From Pseudoalteromonas phenolica (GTDB lineage: Bacteria; Pseudomonadota; Gammaproteobacteria; Enterobacterales; Alteromonadaceae), in the NCBI RefSeq assembly GCF_005886345.1, contig NZ_PNEC01000002.1, positions 1 to 64,000 on the forward strand: a stretch of 64,000 nucleotides of DNA, written 5' to 3'. This document shows positions 18,440 through 27,816 of the stretch, in pieces. The position numbers and the translations under genes were made by a program. Numbering within the stretch: the stretch's first letter is position 1; every line of letters begins with the position of its first letter. The notes beneath the pieces are model-generated. The model saw only the letters and a program-made list of their open reading frames with translations. It was not told where the DNA came from and did no database searches.

Positions 18440-19219
18440 TTACTGCTCTTGGCTATCTAAGCCTTGCTCTAGTAAGCGGTTTAAATTCTCTACATCAATT
18501 AAAGCGCACATTTTTTCTTTAATAACGCCTGCAAGCCAAGGTCGCTTGCCACCATTTACACGCCATTTAATGTCTTCAGGCTTTAATGTGATGTTGTTAA
18601 TTAAGTTTTCAGCCAATAGCCCCCATGGGCTATCACCGAGTGTAATTAGATACTGATAGTCCAGTTTTTCTTCTAGCTCAGGGGTATACTTCTCTGGCAT
18701 AACCCATCTTGCCGTATCAACGACATTGAGCTTCTCTTCTCTATTAAGCATAACGCCTTTAAACCATTTAGGCTTTCCGAAAAGCGCTGTCACTTCTCCA
18801 AGTTGATGAATACCACCTAAAGACTTCAAAGGAACCGCCAAAGTGAGCCCTGCGACTTCAAAAAATAAGGCTTGAAACTCACTTTCGACATATTCTTCTT
18901 GTACGCTTGTTAAGTTTGGCTCAACAATGGCTTCTTCTTTGATAATAGTATTATTTTTAGTTAACTCAAGATCTTTCGACTCAACCTCTGGGATTTCGGC
19001 AACTTCAGGGCTTACTTCAATCGTTGTAGTTGGAGTATCAACGACATCTGGTACAACTTTCTGTGCTGGTTGGGTTAATTGAGCATCAGTTATATCAGGA
19101 ACACGCTCAAGTAATTTTGCTACAGGTGCAAGCGCAGTATCATTAGGCTCATCATCTTGTAAAAGTGCCCCTAGATACTGTTTCATTACTTTTTCATTAG
19201 CAAACAAATGTTTACTCAT
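18440..19219 (-). CDS. parP: CheW-like array-localisation protein ParP
   Basis: 259-residue protein with an acidic, proline- and valine-rich N-terminal region (about 1-120) and a C-terminal CheW-like domain (LFFEVAGLTLAVPLKSLGGIH ... VNGGKRPWLAGVIKEKMCALIDVENL). In Vibrio, ParP links CheA arrays to the ParC ATPase and hence to the cell pole. Here it is directly downstream of parC and upstream of cheW, the same arrangement. Name assigned from architecture plus context. Confidence 0.85.
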   Translation of the reverse strand: MSKHLFANEKVMKQYLGALLQDDEPNDTALAPVAKLLERVPDITDAQLTQPAQKVVPDVVDTPTTTIEVSPEVAEIPEVESKDLELTKNNTIIKEEAIVEPNLTSVQEEYVESEFQALFFEVAGLTLAVPLKSLGGIHQLGEVTALFGKPKWFKGVMLNREEKLNVVDTARWVMPEKYTPELEEKLDYQYLITLGDSPWGLLAENLINNITLKPEDIKWRVNGGKRPWLAGVIKEKMCALIDVENLNRLLEQGLDSQEQ

Positions 19220-19225
19220 ATACCT

Positions 19226-19996
19226 CTAACTACCCTTAATTAAGTGCTCTAGCAGTGCCTTATAAGCAAATACACCTCTAGATTTAGGACAAAACTCTAT
19301 AGGTGCTTGCTGAGCCAAACTGGCATCTCTAAATTTTGTGTCAACCGGAATAACACCAGGCCAGACAGACCCTTCGTAATTGGCAAGCAATGTTTTGTAT
19401 GCCTCTAACGATGCCTTAGTTCGCTTATCATACATGGTTGGCACGATGGTGTAATTATATTGTTTTGCTTGAGAGCTTTGCATCAATTCCATGGTACGCA
19501 TCATACGGTCTAAACCTTTAAGCGCTAAAAACTCAGTTTGCACTGGGATCAGTACACGTTCGCTGGCTGCGAGTGCATTTACCATTAAAACGCCTAATAC
19601 AGGTGGGCAATCAAGGATCGCATAGTCGTAATGTTCGCCTATTTTCGCCAGTGCTTTTTTCAGGATTAAGCCCATACCATTGCGATTACCCATGCTTCTA
19701 TCAAGCGTCGCAATTGCCATTGTTGCCGGCAAAATATCAAGGTTTTCAATGGTTGAGGGGCATAAAGCTTGGAGGATTTCCTCGCTCTCCATTGCCGTCC
19801 CTCGAGCAAAGATGTCATAAACACTGACTTCTAACTCTTCAGAGTCAATACCAAAGTAATAAGTTAAAGATGCGTGAGGATCTGTATCTATCAACAATAC
19901 TCGTTTGCCTTGCTTGGCAAGGATACCACCAAGGCTAACAGTAGTCGTTGTTTTACCAACGCCTCCTTTTTGATTTGCTACAGTCCAGATCTTCAC
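19226..19996 (-). CDS. parC: ParA-like ATPase ParC, chemotaxis array positioning
   Basis: MinD/ParA-family ATPase of 256 residues with the deviant Walker A KGGVGKTTTT at residues 10-19, the switch-like region LLIDTDPHASL and Walker B YAILDCPP. In polar flagellates this orphan ParA, encoded in the chemotaxis operon, places signalling arrays at the pole. This is not chromosomal parA, since no parB or parS is adjacent and parP follows, and it is not topoisomerase IV parC. Its 3' end carries a 12-base match to the dispersed repeat seen near flrC, probably by chance. Confidence 0.87.
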   Translation of the reverse strand: MKIWTVANQKGGVGKTTTTVSLGGILAKQGKRVLLIDTDPHASLTYYFGIDSEELEVSVYDIFARGTAMESEEILQALCPSTIENLDILPATMAIATLDRSMGNRNGMGLILKKALAKIGEHYDYAILDCPPVLGVLMVNALAASERVLIPVQTEFLALKGLDRMMRTMELMQSSQAKQYNYTIVPTMYDKRTKASLEAYKTLLANYEGSVWPGVIPVDTKFRDASLAQQAPIEFCPKSRGVFAYKALLEHLIKGS

Positions 19997-20030
19997 GAAA
20001 CAATTACTTCCTAGTGCTTGAACAAATAGA

Positions 20031-21209
20031 TTAACAACCTACTTCTTTATTTATTTTTGATGCAACGTCATGTAAAGCTAAGCTTTCAGATGATAAGCCC
20101 GCATTTGTAACAGCTTGAGGCATTCCGTAAACCACGCAGGTTTGCTCATCTTGAGCCCAGATTGTTGCGCCTGACTGTTTTAGTAAACGTGCGCCATCTC
20201 GACCATCGGCCCCCATTCCCGTTAAAACTATCGCAAGCACATCAGCTTGATAAGCTTTTGCTGCACTCGCGAAAGTGATATCAACACTAGGCTTGTAAGT
20301 CACCCTTGTACTGTCATCTTCAAACACACGGAGCGTTTTCATTGCCCCTTTGGATTCAACCAGCATTTGCTTGCCACCAGGTGCCAAATAAGCAACACCT
20401 GACTGTAATTTATCACCATGTTCCGCCTCTTTTACTTTTATTTTACACAGACCGTTAAGCCTAGTAGCAAAAGCAGGTGTGAAAGCTGCTGGCATATGTT
20501 GAATCAACAATATCGGGTGTGGAAAATTAGCAGGTAGCTGAGTCAGAATGGTTTGCAGTGCAACAGGCCCGCCTGTTGAAGTCCCAATTGCCACGAGTTT
20601 GTATTGCTTTCCAGAAGCTTTGAACTGTTTACCTGTCGCTGTTGAGTTTGATGCTGGTTGAACAGCTGCTCTTTGAAAGGTTCTATCCGGTTGTGCAACA
20701 CTTGAAGTACGAGACGATACTGTTGCCCTACCCGCGACTGGTGATTGAGAATGTGAAGGCTTAGTCACTGCAGGGCGTGAATAACTGCTAACTGAACGAG
20801 GTAATCTCCTACGTCCAATTTCTTTTACTTTATTTTGTAATGACTTTATCGCCTCTTCGCTATTTCGAGCGATGTCTTCAAACTTTTTAGGCAAGAAGTC
20901 TAATGCACCTGCATCAAGCGCATCTAGAGTAGCACTTGCCCCTTCACGGGTTAGAGAAGAAAACATCAAAATTGGTGTAGGGTTAGCCTGCATAATTTTT
21001 TTAACGGCACTGATTCCGTCTAAAATAGGCATTTCTACATCCATAGTAATAACATCTGGACGTAATGAGGCTGCTTTTTCAACAGCTTCTTGCCCATTGA
21101 CAGCGAAGTCAATTACCTTAATATCACTATCTTGCTCTAAAATTTCGCTGACTCGACGCCTAAAAAAGCTTGAATCATCTACAACTAAAACTTTTACTGC
21201 CATTGGCAT
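20031..21209 (-). CDS. cheB: Chemotaxis response regulator / methylesterase CheB
   Basis: Removes methyl groups from receptor glutamates when phosphorylated by CheA. N-terminal receiver domain with phospho-acceptor D57 (ITMDVEMP), a long Ser/Thr/Arg-rich linker (about 130-195), then the methylesterase domain with catalytic Ser in GTSTGGP, His in IQHMP and Asp in [10 protein letters not shown]. Length 392 aa. An alternative ATG two codons in (21203) is equally possible. It follows cheA across a gap containing a strong hairpin. Confidence 0.96.
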   Translation of the reverse strand: MPMAVKVLVVDDSSFFRRRVSEILEQDSDIKVIDFAVNGQEAVEKAASLRPDVITMDVEMPILDGISAVKKIMQANPTPILMFSSLTREGASATLDALDAGALDFLPKKFEDIARNSEEAIKSLQNKVKEIGRRRLPRSVSSYSRPAVTKPSHSQSPVAGRATVSSRTSSVAQPDRTFQRAAVQPASNSTATGKQFKASGKQYKLVAIGTSTGGPVALQTILTQLPANFPHPILLIQHMPAAFTPAFATRLNGLCKIKVKEAEHGDKLQSGVAYLAPGGKQMLVESKGAMKTLRVFEDDSTRVTYKPSVDITFASAAKAYQADVLAIVLTGMGADGRDGARLLKQSGATIWAQDEQTCVVYGMPQAVTNAGLSSESLALHDVASKINKEVGC

Positions 21210-21232
21210 ACTCTATGAATTCTTAAGAACGA

Positions 21233-21256
21233 AAAGTGGTGCTTCAGCACCACTTT
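21233..21256 (-). terminator. Hairpin between cheA and cheB, terminator- or attenuator-like
   Basis: AAAGTGGTGC and GCACCACTTT form a perfect 10-bp stem around a 4-base loop. Read on the minus strand it is followed by TCGTTCTT, a moderately U-rich tail. It is located between two genes of one operon, so it may tune the cheA:cheB ratio or be a processing site. Confidence 0.65.
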
Positions 21257-21276
21257 AACTGTTTTGCTATTTCAGG

Positions 21277-23508
21277 TTAATTGCCTGCATAGTGTTTTAG
21301 CATATTTGGTACATCTAAGATTAATGCTATGCCACCATCTGAAGTGATTGTTGCACCAGCCATACCCGGTGTACCTTGCAGTAATGCATCTAATGGCTTG
21401 ATAACAACTTCTTCTTGACCGATAAGAGAGTCAACCACAAATCCAACCTGTTGAGTACCTATTTGAACTATAACAACATGGCCTTCAGCTTTCTTCGTCG
21501 ACCTATCTGCCCCCTTAACAAGCCAATGTTCTAAGTAGAATAAAGGAATTGCTTTTTCACGCACAATAATCGTTAACTGCCCATCTACCACGTTCGTTTT
21601 TGTCAGATCTAAGTGGAAAATTTCACTCACACCAGCAAGAGGTAAAGCAAATGTTTGCTCACCAACAACAACCATTAAGGTTGGTAAAATAGCCAATGTA
21701 AGAGGCACTTTTATCTCAAGGATAGTGCCCACACCAAGTTCCGATTGAATATTAACAGAGCCGTTAAGTTGAGTGATTTTCGTTTTAACAACGTCCATCC
21801 CAACACCTCGACCTGAAATATCTGATATTTCTTCTTTTGTCGAAAAGCCTGGTGCAAAAATCAAGTTATAAGCTTCAGTGTCAGATAATCGACTTGCTTG
21901 GTCTGAATCAATAACACCTTTACTAATCGCAATCTTTTTCAGTTTTTCAGCATCCATACCTGCACCATCGTCTTTAATGGTCAACAGAATGTGGTCGCCT
22001 TCTTGAGAAGCTGAGAGTGTCACTGTACCTGTACGTGGTTTGCCTGAAGCCTCACGGACATCTGGCATTTCAATACCATGGTCAACTGAATTTCTAACTA
22101 AGTGAACAAGCGGATCTGCAAGCGCTTCCACTAAGTTTTTATCTAAATCGGTCTCTTCACCTTCAAGAATAAGATTAATATCTTTCTTTAAACTACGTGC
22201 TAAGTCTCTAACAACACGAGGGAATCGGCCAAATACTTTCTTAATTGGCTGCATGCGTGTTTTCATTACCGCGCCTTGAAGATCCGCGGTAACCACGTCA
22301 AGGTTAGATATCGCCTTACCCATAGCTTCACTGCTAGAGTTATTTGCCAGACTAACGAGACGATTTCTCACCAATACCAATTCACCCACCATATTCATGA
22401 TTTGATCTAAGCGCTTAGTATCGACACGAACAGTCGTCTCAGCTTGAGGTGCTGGGGGCTTTTTAGCTGATGCAGGCGCACTTTGTGCTTTTGCTGCTGG
22501 TGCCGGTGAAGATGCAGGCTTTGCTGGTTGAGGTGTCGGTTTAGGTTTAGCAACGGGTTTAGTTGCTACTGGTTCAGGTTGCTTAGGTTCAATACTTGCT
22601 GCAGGCTTGTTAGAATCAGCTTTTTCTAATGACTTCGGCGCACCACCTTTGCCATGAAGCTCATCCAACAATGCTTCAAATTCTTCATCATTTATTTCAT
22701 CATCACTTGAAGATGATGCTGGAGGTTGTGGCGAAGGTGCTTGGTTAGTTCCTGTGCTTACTGGAGGAGGTGTATTAATTGAGCCGAAGCTACCAACGCC
22801 ATGAAGTTCATCTAAAAGGCTATCAAATTCGTCATCTGTAATATCACCGTCGTCCGCATTTACAGGGGTAGATGAATCTGGTTTTTCAACCGCTGGGCCT
22901 TTACCTGCACCATGCAATTCATCTAACAAACTTTCAAATTCATCTTCAGTAATTTCATCAATGTTATTAGACGAGCTATCTGCAGATGAATCATTGAAAG
23001 AGTCATCTAGGTCTATATCAAACAAAACATCATCAGCAATGGGCTCTGCTTGAACTGGTTCTTCTATAACTTCTTGCGGCACATCTTTGCTTGAAGTTAA
23101 CACTTGCTCGTCTTCAGACTCTGGTTTACTTAAATTATGGAGTATTTCTAGTAATTCTGGATCGGCAGGATCTGGTTGCTCTCTATTTTGAATATGAGCA
23201 AACATTTCATTTATGGTATCTAGGGACTGAAGAATAACATCCATCAGTTCAGGTGATACCGAACGCTGACCTTGTCTGAGCACATCAAAGACATTTTCAG
23301 CACCATGACAGGCATCAACAAGCTCTGTCATACTCAAAAAGCCTGCTCCACCTTTTACAGTGTGAAATCCTCTAAAGATTGCATTCAATAGCTCTTTATC
23401 TTCAGGGTTATTTTCTAGCTCTACAAGCTGTTCAGATAGCAGCTCTAATATCTCACCTGCTTCAACAAGAAAGTCTTGTAATATATCTTCATCGACTTCA
23501 AAGCTCAT
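21277..23508 (-). CDS. cheA: Chemotaxis histidine kinase CheA
   Basis: Central kinase of the chemosensory array. The Hpt domain has the phospho-histidine in RGFHTVKGGAGF (H49 counting from the chosen start). A long linker with three acidic repeats follows (about 186-290). Then come the dimerisation domain, the ATPase domain (LVHLVRNSVDHGIE, DDGAGM, GRGVGMDVVK) and the CheW-like regulatory domain. I prefer ATG 23508 (MSFEVDEDILQDF) to GTG 23514, because AGGAG is well spaced only for the former. That gives 743 residues. A Pro/Ala-rich spacer (about 310-355) precedes the dimerisation domain. Confidence 0.96.
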   Translation of the reverse strand: MSFEVDEDILQDFLVEAGEILELLSEQLVELENNPEDKELLNAIFRGFHTVKGGAGFLSMTELVDACHGAENVFDVLRQGQRSVSPELMDVILQSLDTINEMFAHIQNREQPDPADPELLEILHNLSKPESEDEQVLTSSKDVPQEVIEEPVQAEPIADDVLFDIDLDDSFNDSSADSSSNNIDEITEDEFESLLDELHGAGKGPAVEKPDSSTPVNADDGDITDDEFDSLLDELHGVGSFGSINTPPPVSTGTNQAPSPQPPASSSSDDEINDEEFEALLDELHGKGGAPKSLEKADSNKPAASIEPKQPEPVATKPVAKPKPTPQPAKPASSPAPAAKAQSAPASAKKPPAPQAETTVRVDTKRLDQIMNMVGELVLVRNRLVSLANNSSSEAMGKAISNLDVVTADLQGAVMKTRMQPIKKVFGRFPRVVRDLARSLKKDINLILEGEETDLDKNLVEALADPLVHLVRNSVDHGIEMPDVREASGKPRTGTVTLSASQEGDHILLTIKDDGAGMDAEKLKKIAISKGVIDSDQASRLSDTEAYNLIFAPGFSTKEEISDISGRGVGMDVVKTKITQLNGSVNIQSELGVGTILEIKVPLTLAILPTLMVVVGEQTFALPLAGVSEIFHLDLTKTNVVDGQLTIIVREKAIPLFYLEHWLVKGADRSTKKAEGHVVIVQIGTQQVGFVVDSLIGQEEVVIKPLDALLQGTPGMAGATITSDGGIALILDVPNMLKHYAGN

Positions 23509-23523
23509 GTACACACTCTCCTA

Positions 23524-24297
23524 TTAGAAGCCTAAGCTCGACAATAAATCGTCGACCTCATCTTGATTAGATACGACATCTTCTCTGGATTCTGCATTCA
23601 TTATTGGACCTTCAGGTCCTGATATGTCAGCAGGGTCCACTTCAGCAATCTGAACCTCTTCAATATTTTCTTTTTCTTTTGATTGGGGTTCTTCTGCTGT
23701 ACCAAATACCGTAAGTAAGTGAATTAGACTGTCTTCAACTTCTCTAACTAATTCAATAACACGTCGAATGACCTGACCAGTTAAGTCTTGATAATCTTGA
23801 GCCATTAAAACATTCGTCATATGTCCTTGAAGTTCATCTGTTGTAGCTTGAGAGCACTGCATGAACTTATCTAAATCATGACAAAGAGATTTGAATTCAC
23901 CAAGTTGAATATCTCGTCTCATGAGTCGATCCCAAGTTGGCTTTATTTCAGATAAATCATCTGCGAGCTGCTGTGCGAGAGGCAAACTTGCTTCAACTGC
24001 ATCCATGGTTTTATTGGCTGCATTTTCTGTCATTTCCATGACATAATTCAAACGTTCTTTAGCATCCGGTAAGGCTTCTGTCGTCAAATCAGAGATACGG
24101 GTATCAAGCTCAAAATTTTTCAATGACTCGTGTAGCTGACGAGTCAATTTACCCACTTCAGCAAAAAGTTCAGATTGCTCCTTACTTGCAGCCTCCATGA
24201 TTAACTTATCTGCTTTATCTTGCTCGCCTTGCTCAAGGTAAGTCACCAGTTGCTTAGCTTGCTCAAGTGTTATTTGAGGCACAGAAGGTGCTGACAT
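23524..24297 (-). CDS. cheZ: CheY-P phosphatase CheZ
   Basis: Dephosphorylates CheY-P. The mostly helical 257-residue protein has the catalytic segment VLMAQDYQDLTGQVIRRV (Asp and Gln of QDYQDLTGQ) near residue 160-175. The C-terminal peptide ending VDDLLSSLGF is the CheY-tethering tail. It lies directly downstream of cheY. Confidence 0.95.
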   Translation of the reverse strand: MSAPSVPQITLEQAKQLVTYLEQGEQDKADKLIMEAASKEQSELFAEVGKLTRQLHESLKNFELDTRISDLTTEALPDAKERLNYVMEMTENAANKTMDAVEASLPLAQQLADDLSEIKPTWDRLMRRDIQLGEFKSLCHDLDKFMQCSQATTDELQGHMTNVLMAQDYQDLTGQVIRRVIELVREVEDSLIHLLTVFGTAEEPQSKEKENIEEVQIAEVDPADISGPEGPIMNAESREDVVSNQDEVDDLLSSLGF

Positions 24298-24318
24298 CCG
24301 CCTCTCCTTCTTAATTAT

Positions 24319-24702
24319 TTAGCCTAAACGTTCAAACACTTTTTCTAGTTTTGTTTTAAGTGTTCCAGCTGTGAATGGTTTAACGATATAACCATTTACA
24401 CCAGCTTGCGCCGCAGCAACAATTTGTTCTTTTTTAGCTTCTGCTGTCACCATCAGTACTGGAATGTGCTTAAGGCTGTCATCTGCACGAATCGCACGAA
24501 GAAGATCGATACCTTGCATACCTGGCATATTCCAGTCAGTGACTACAAAGTCAAATTCTTGATTTTGAAGCATAGGCAAAGCCGTGCTGCCATCATCTGC
24601 TTCTTGTACATTTGTAAAACCTAAGTCTCTAAGCAGGTTTTTGATTATTCTTCTCATAGTAGAAAAATCATCAACCACAAGAATTTTCATGTTTTTATCC
24701 AA
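24319..24702 (-). CDS. cheY: Chemotaxis response regulator CheY
   Basis: Single receiver domain that binds the flagellar switch. The acidic pocket is VVDD at residues 9-12, the phospho-Asp is D56 in VVTDWNMPG, and the Thr/Lys residues lie in MVTAEAK and IVKPF. The start is uncertain: TTG 24702 is preceded by GGAGG at ideal spacing, whereas ATG 24690 has only a weak GGAT. Related polar-flagellate CheY proteins share the extra N-terminal KNM, so I keep TTG. Confidence 0.95.
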   Translation of the reverse strand: MDKNMKILVVDDFSTMRRIIKNLLRDLGFTNVQEADDGSTALPMLQNQEFDFVVTDWNMPGMQGIDLLRAIRADDSLKHIPVLMVTAEAKKEQIVAAAQAGVNGYIVKPFTAGTLKTKLEKVFERLG

Positions 24703-24740
24703 AACATCCTCCAGTGAGGTTTGAACCTATTATTATTACT

Positions 24741-25475
24741 CTAATTGACCCAGTCATTGATTTTAGCTCTAAGCCTGATCATTGCCTGCCCATGAATTTG
24801 GCTAACTCGAGATTCACTTACATCGAGTATTTGCCCTATTTCTTTTAAATTCATTTCATCGTTGTAGTAAAGAGATAAAACAAGGGCATCTCTTTCCGGT
24901 AACGATTGAATCGCTATTAGCAACGATTCGTTAAAGCGTTCATTTTTAACGTTATTGAACGGTTTGTCTAGCGCTAAATCATTGTTAACAGGTGTGATTA
25001 CGTCTTCGTCAACACCTAAATCTTCAATTCCAATGATTTTACTTGCATTCACGTCATGTAGAATATGATGGTACTCATCTAGTGTAATATCAAGTTTTTC
25101 AGCGATTTCAGTGTCTTTAGGTTCTCGACCTAGCACACTTTCAAGATTAGCAATGGCTTCAGCGACCATACGACTATTCTTATGAACGCTTCTAGGAGCC
25201 CAATCACCTCTACGAATTTCATCCAACATAGCGCCACGAATTCGGATGCCAGCAAATGTTTCAAAACTGGCACCTTTTGTAGCGTCAAAATTTTTACTGG
25301 CTTCAATCAAACCTATCATGCCTGATTGAACTAAGTCATCTAATTGGATATTCGCAGGTAGGCGAGCCAGTAAATGACACGCCACTTTTTTGACAAGACC
25401 AGTATGACGCTCTATCACTCTATTTAGATTGTCTGCTGTTTGATAACCCATCGCTTTACCCATCGATGACGACAT
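24741..25475 (-). CDS. fliA: Flagellar sigma factor FliA (sigma-28)
   Basis: Directs late flagellar and chemotaxis transcription. 244 residues with sigma region 2 (LDDLVQSGMIGLIEASKNFD, then FETFAGIRIRGAMLDEIRRGDWAPRSV), region 3 and region 4 (NLKEIGQILDVSESRVSQIHGQA). It lies 2 bases downstream of flhG. Several in-frame ATG codons near the 5' end make the exact start uncertain by a few residues. Confidence 0.96.
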   Translation of the reverse strand: MSSSMGKAMGYQTADNLNRVIERHTGLVKKVACHLLARLPANIQLDDLVQSGMIGLIEASKNFDATKGASFETFAGIRIRGAMLDEIRRGDWAPRSVHKNSRMVAEAIANLESVLGREPKDTEIAEKLDITLDEYHHILHDVNASKIIGIEDLGVDEDVITPVNNDLALDKPFNNVKNERFNESLLIAIQSLPERDALVLSLYYNDEMNLKEIGQILDVSESRVSQIHGQAMIRLRAKINDWVN

Positions 25476-25477
25476 AA

Positions 25478-26338
25478 TTACCCATTTACTAGCTGTTCAA
25501 TAAAGAATTCTAAATGACCTGAAGGCTGATGCGGAATTGGCCATTTTACGGCTTTACCAGCTAATCCTCTAAAGGCAACTGCAGCTGGTGAGTTAGGGAA
25601 TAGTTCAACTATAGTTTTTTGGCGACGAGATGATTTTCGCATATTTTCATCGAAAGGTATTGTGGCTACTAGCTCTAATGCAACGTCTAAGAATCTGTCT
25701 GTTACTTTAGAAAGCTTAGCAAAAAGTTCTTGGCCTTCTCTTAAGCTTCTAACCATATTAGCAACAATTTTAAAACGGTAAACACCATGTTCTCGACTCA
25801 GAACCTTAATTAGTGCGTATGCATCGGTAATAGAAGTTGGTTCATCACATACAACGACCATCACATCTTGTGCTGCACGTGAAAAACTAAGTACCATGTC
25901 AGAAATACCAGCAGCGGTATCAACAATCAGAATATCAAATTCAGTATTTAGCTCGCTGAATGCGCGGATTAGCCCAGCGTGCTCTGCGGGTGTCAATTCA
26001 ACCATATTTTGAGAACCTGAAGTTGCAGGCACAATTTTAATACCTGCAGGTCCTTCAACTAGTATCTCATCTAGTTCACACTCACCCGATAGAACATGAG
26101 ATAAGTTTTTTTCTACTCTTAAACCAAGCATTACGTCACAATTTGCTAAGCCTAAGTCGGCATCTAGGACGAGTACTCTATTTCCTTGTTGACCAAGTGC
26201 AATAGCCGTATTTAGAGAAACGTTGGTTTTACCAACCCCTCCTTTACCACCGGTTACTGCAATTACTTTTACGCCATTGTTGCTATTTTGATTCATTCTA
26301 CGCAGGCCACTTGCTTGATCTAATACTGTGTTAATCAT
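25478..26338 (-). CDS. flhG: Flagellar number regulator FlhG (FleN)
   Basis: MinD-like ATPase limiting polar flagellum number by restraining FlhF and FlrA. The N-terminus carries the FlhF-stimulating motif DQASGLR (residues 7-13), followed by deviant Walker A TGGKGGVGKTN near 30-40 and Walker B IVDTAAG. 286 residues. It overlaps the flhF stop by 8 bases, so expression is coupled. Confidence 0.95.
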   Translation of the reverse strand: MINTVLDQASGLRRMNQNSNNGVKVIAVTGGKGGVGKTNVSLNTAIALGQQGNRVLVLDADLGLANCDVMLGLRVEKNLSHVLSGECELDEILVEGPAGIKIVPATSGSQNMVELTPAEHAGLIRAFSELNTEFDILIVDTAAGISDMVLSFSRAAQDVMVVVCDEPTSITDAYALIKVLSREHGVYRFKIVANMVRSLREGQELFAKLSKVTDRFLDVALELVATIPFDENMRKSSRRQKTIVELFPNSPAAVAFRGLAGKAVKWPIPHQPSGHLEFFIEQLVNG

Positions 26339-27794
26339 ACATTCCTACTGTTTGAGACGCTACAGGTACACGTCGCGAATGTTGTGCTTTTATTCTCTTT
26401 AAATACAATTGCTCAGCCTTTTTGACCATTTTGTGAGCATTTGCTACACGAATGTCCTCAGGCACGCGCTGACCATTAGTAAGATACCCTATTGGCAAGC
26501 GATTTTGAATCGCAATACTAATAATCTCGCCTAAACTTAGACATTCATCAAGTTTTGTAAAAAGACAACCACTTAAATTCACTTTTTGGAAGTGACGAAC
26601 CGCTTCCTGTAATACATGCATTTGAGATGTCGCACTTAATACTAAATAACTGCGAATATCAACTCTAGAGCTACGCATTAGTGTATTTAATTGTTCTGTT
26701 AAGCGAATATCTCTTTGACTCATACCTGCTGTGTCTATTAATACTAGTCGTTTATTGCGTAAATGATATAAAACTTCTGCTAATTCATTTGCATCTTTTA
26801 CTTGCTTTACTGGACATCCAATGATCCTGCCATAAGTTGCTAGTTGTTCATAAGCACCAATACGGTAAGTATCTGTTGTGATGAGTGCTACTTTATCAGC
26901 ACCATATTTTTGCGCACCTAATGCAGCTAGTTTAGCTACAGTCGTTGTTTTACCTACACCTGTAGGGCCTACAAGCGCATATACACCACCTTGGCGAAGT
27001 ATATCGTTGTTGGTCGTGTGCATTTGATTTGCAACCATCTCTAGTAATGCATTCCATGCTTCTTTACGAGAAACATCATCAGGAATAAAACAAGCCATTT
27101 GATCAGCAACGTCTTTATCTACTCCCATGCCTTGTAAACGGTCAACTAAGCAAGCTCTAGTTGGATCTCTGCGCTCCATTTCTTGCTTCATCAAGCCAGA
27201 TACTTGGTGTTCAAGTAATTGGCGAATGGCATTCATTTCCTCACGCATCGTTGCCATTTCATCGACTTTCTTTACTGTTGGTTCGATGTCATCACCAAAA
27301 CCTGCATCTAGTTCATCATCAAAGTTCCATGACTGTGCCTGTGGCGCATGCTTTGTCTCAGCACGGAAATTTTGTGCTTGAGCAGGACACTCGAAGTGTT
27401 CTTCAGCTTGACGTGGCTTAAATACTTCTTCGGTGTTTATACCTGATTGTGAAAACATGGATGCCAACTCTGGAGAGCGAGGTTTTGGCGCTTGTCTATC
27501 TAATAAAGCTTGTAAGCTGTCGGCTACTTGCGCTTGGGGTTCTGGTTTAGCACGCTGTGGCTCTGGGCGCACAAAACGGGGCTGTTGTACATGTGCTTTA
27601 GCTTGCTGAGCTGCAATAGACTGTTGCGCTTCAACAGGCTTCTCTGGTGCACGTTCATTATCTACAGCTGCAACAATTTCTACACCATCCGCCAATTTCT
27701 TATTAGACATAATAACAGCGTCAGCGCCCAGTTCTTCTTTAACTTCTTTTAAAGCTGTACGCATATCTTTGGCAAAAAAACGTTTAATCTTCAT
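26331..27794 (-). CDS. flhF: Flagellar biosynthesis GTPase FlhF
   Basis: SRP-type GTPase that marks the pole for flagellum assembly. The N-terminal basic segment (MKIKRFFAKDMRTALKEVKE) is typical of FlhF. A variable Q/A/P-rich region follows, then NG domain motifs: GPTGVGKTTTVAKLAA, DTYRIGAYEQL, LIDTAGMSQRD and TKLDE. 487 residues. flhA ends 22 bases upstream and flhG overlaps downstream. Confidence 0.96.
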   Translation of the reverse strand: MKIKRFFAKDMRTALKEVKEELGADAVIMSNKKLADGVEIVAAVDNERAPEKPVEAQQSIAAQQAKAHVQQPRFVRPEPQRAKPEPQAQVADSLQALLDRQAPKPRSPELASMFSQSGINTEEVFKPRQAEEHFECPAQAQNFRAETKHAPQAQSWNFDDELDAGFGDDIEPTVKKVDEMATMREEMNAIRQLLEHQVSGLMKQEMERRDPTRACLVDRLQGMGVDKDVADQMACFIPDDVSRKEAWNALLEMVANQMHTTNNDILRQGGVYALVGPTGVGKTTTVAKLAALGAQKYGADKVALITTDTYRIGAYEQLATYGRIIGCPVKQVKDANELAEVLYHLRNKRLVLIDTAGMSQRDIRLTEQLNTLMRSSRVDIRSYLVLSATSQMHVLQEAVRHFQKVNLSGCLFTKLDECLSLGEIISIAIQNRLPIGYLTNGQRVPEDIRVANAHKMVKKAEQLYLKRIKAQHSRRVPVASQTVGMYD

Positions 27795-27816
27795 GTTACA
27801 ACCCCTTAATTCCTAT

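Noticed and set aside
19228..19250. CTTAATTAAGTG match to the dispersed repeat at the end of parC
   Set aside because: It is in-frame coding sequence for the parC C-terminus and lacks the flanking T-rich and ATTGGTAT parts, so chance similarity is likelier than a fourth copy.
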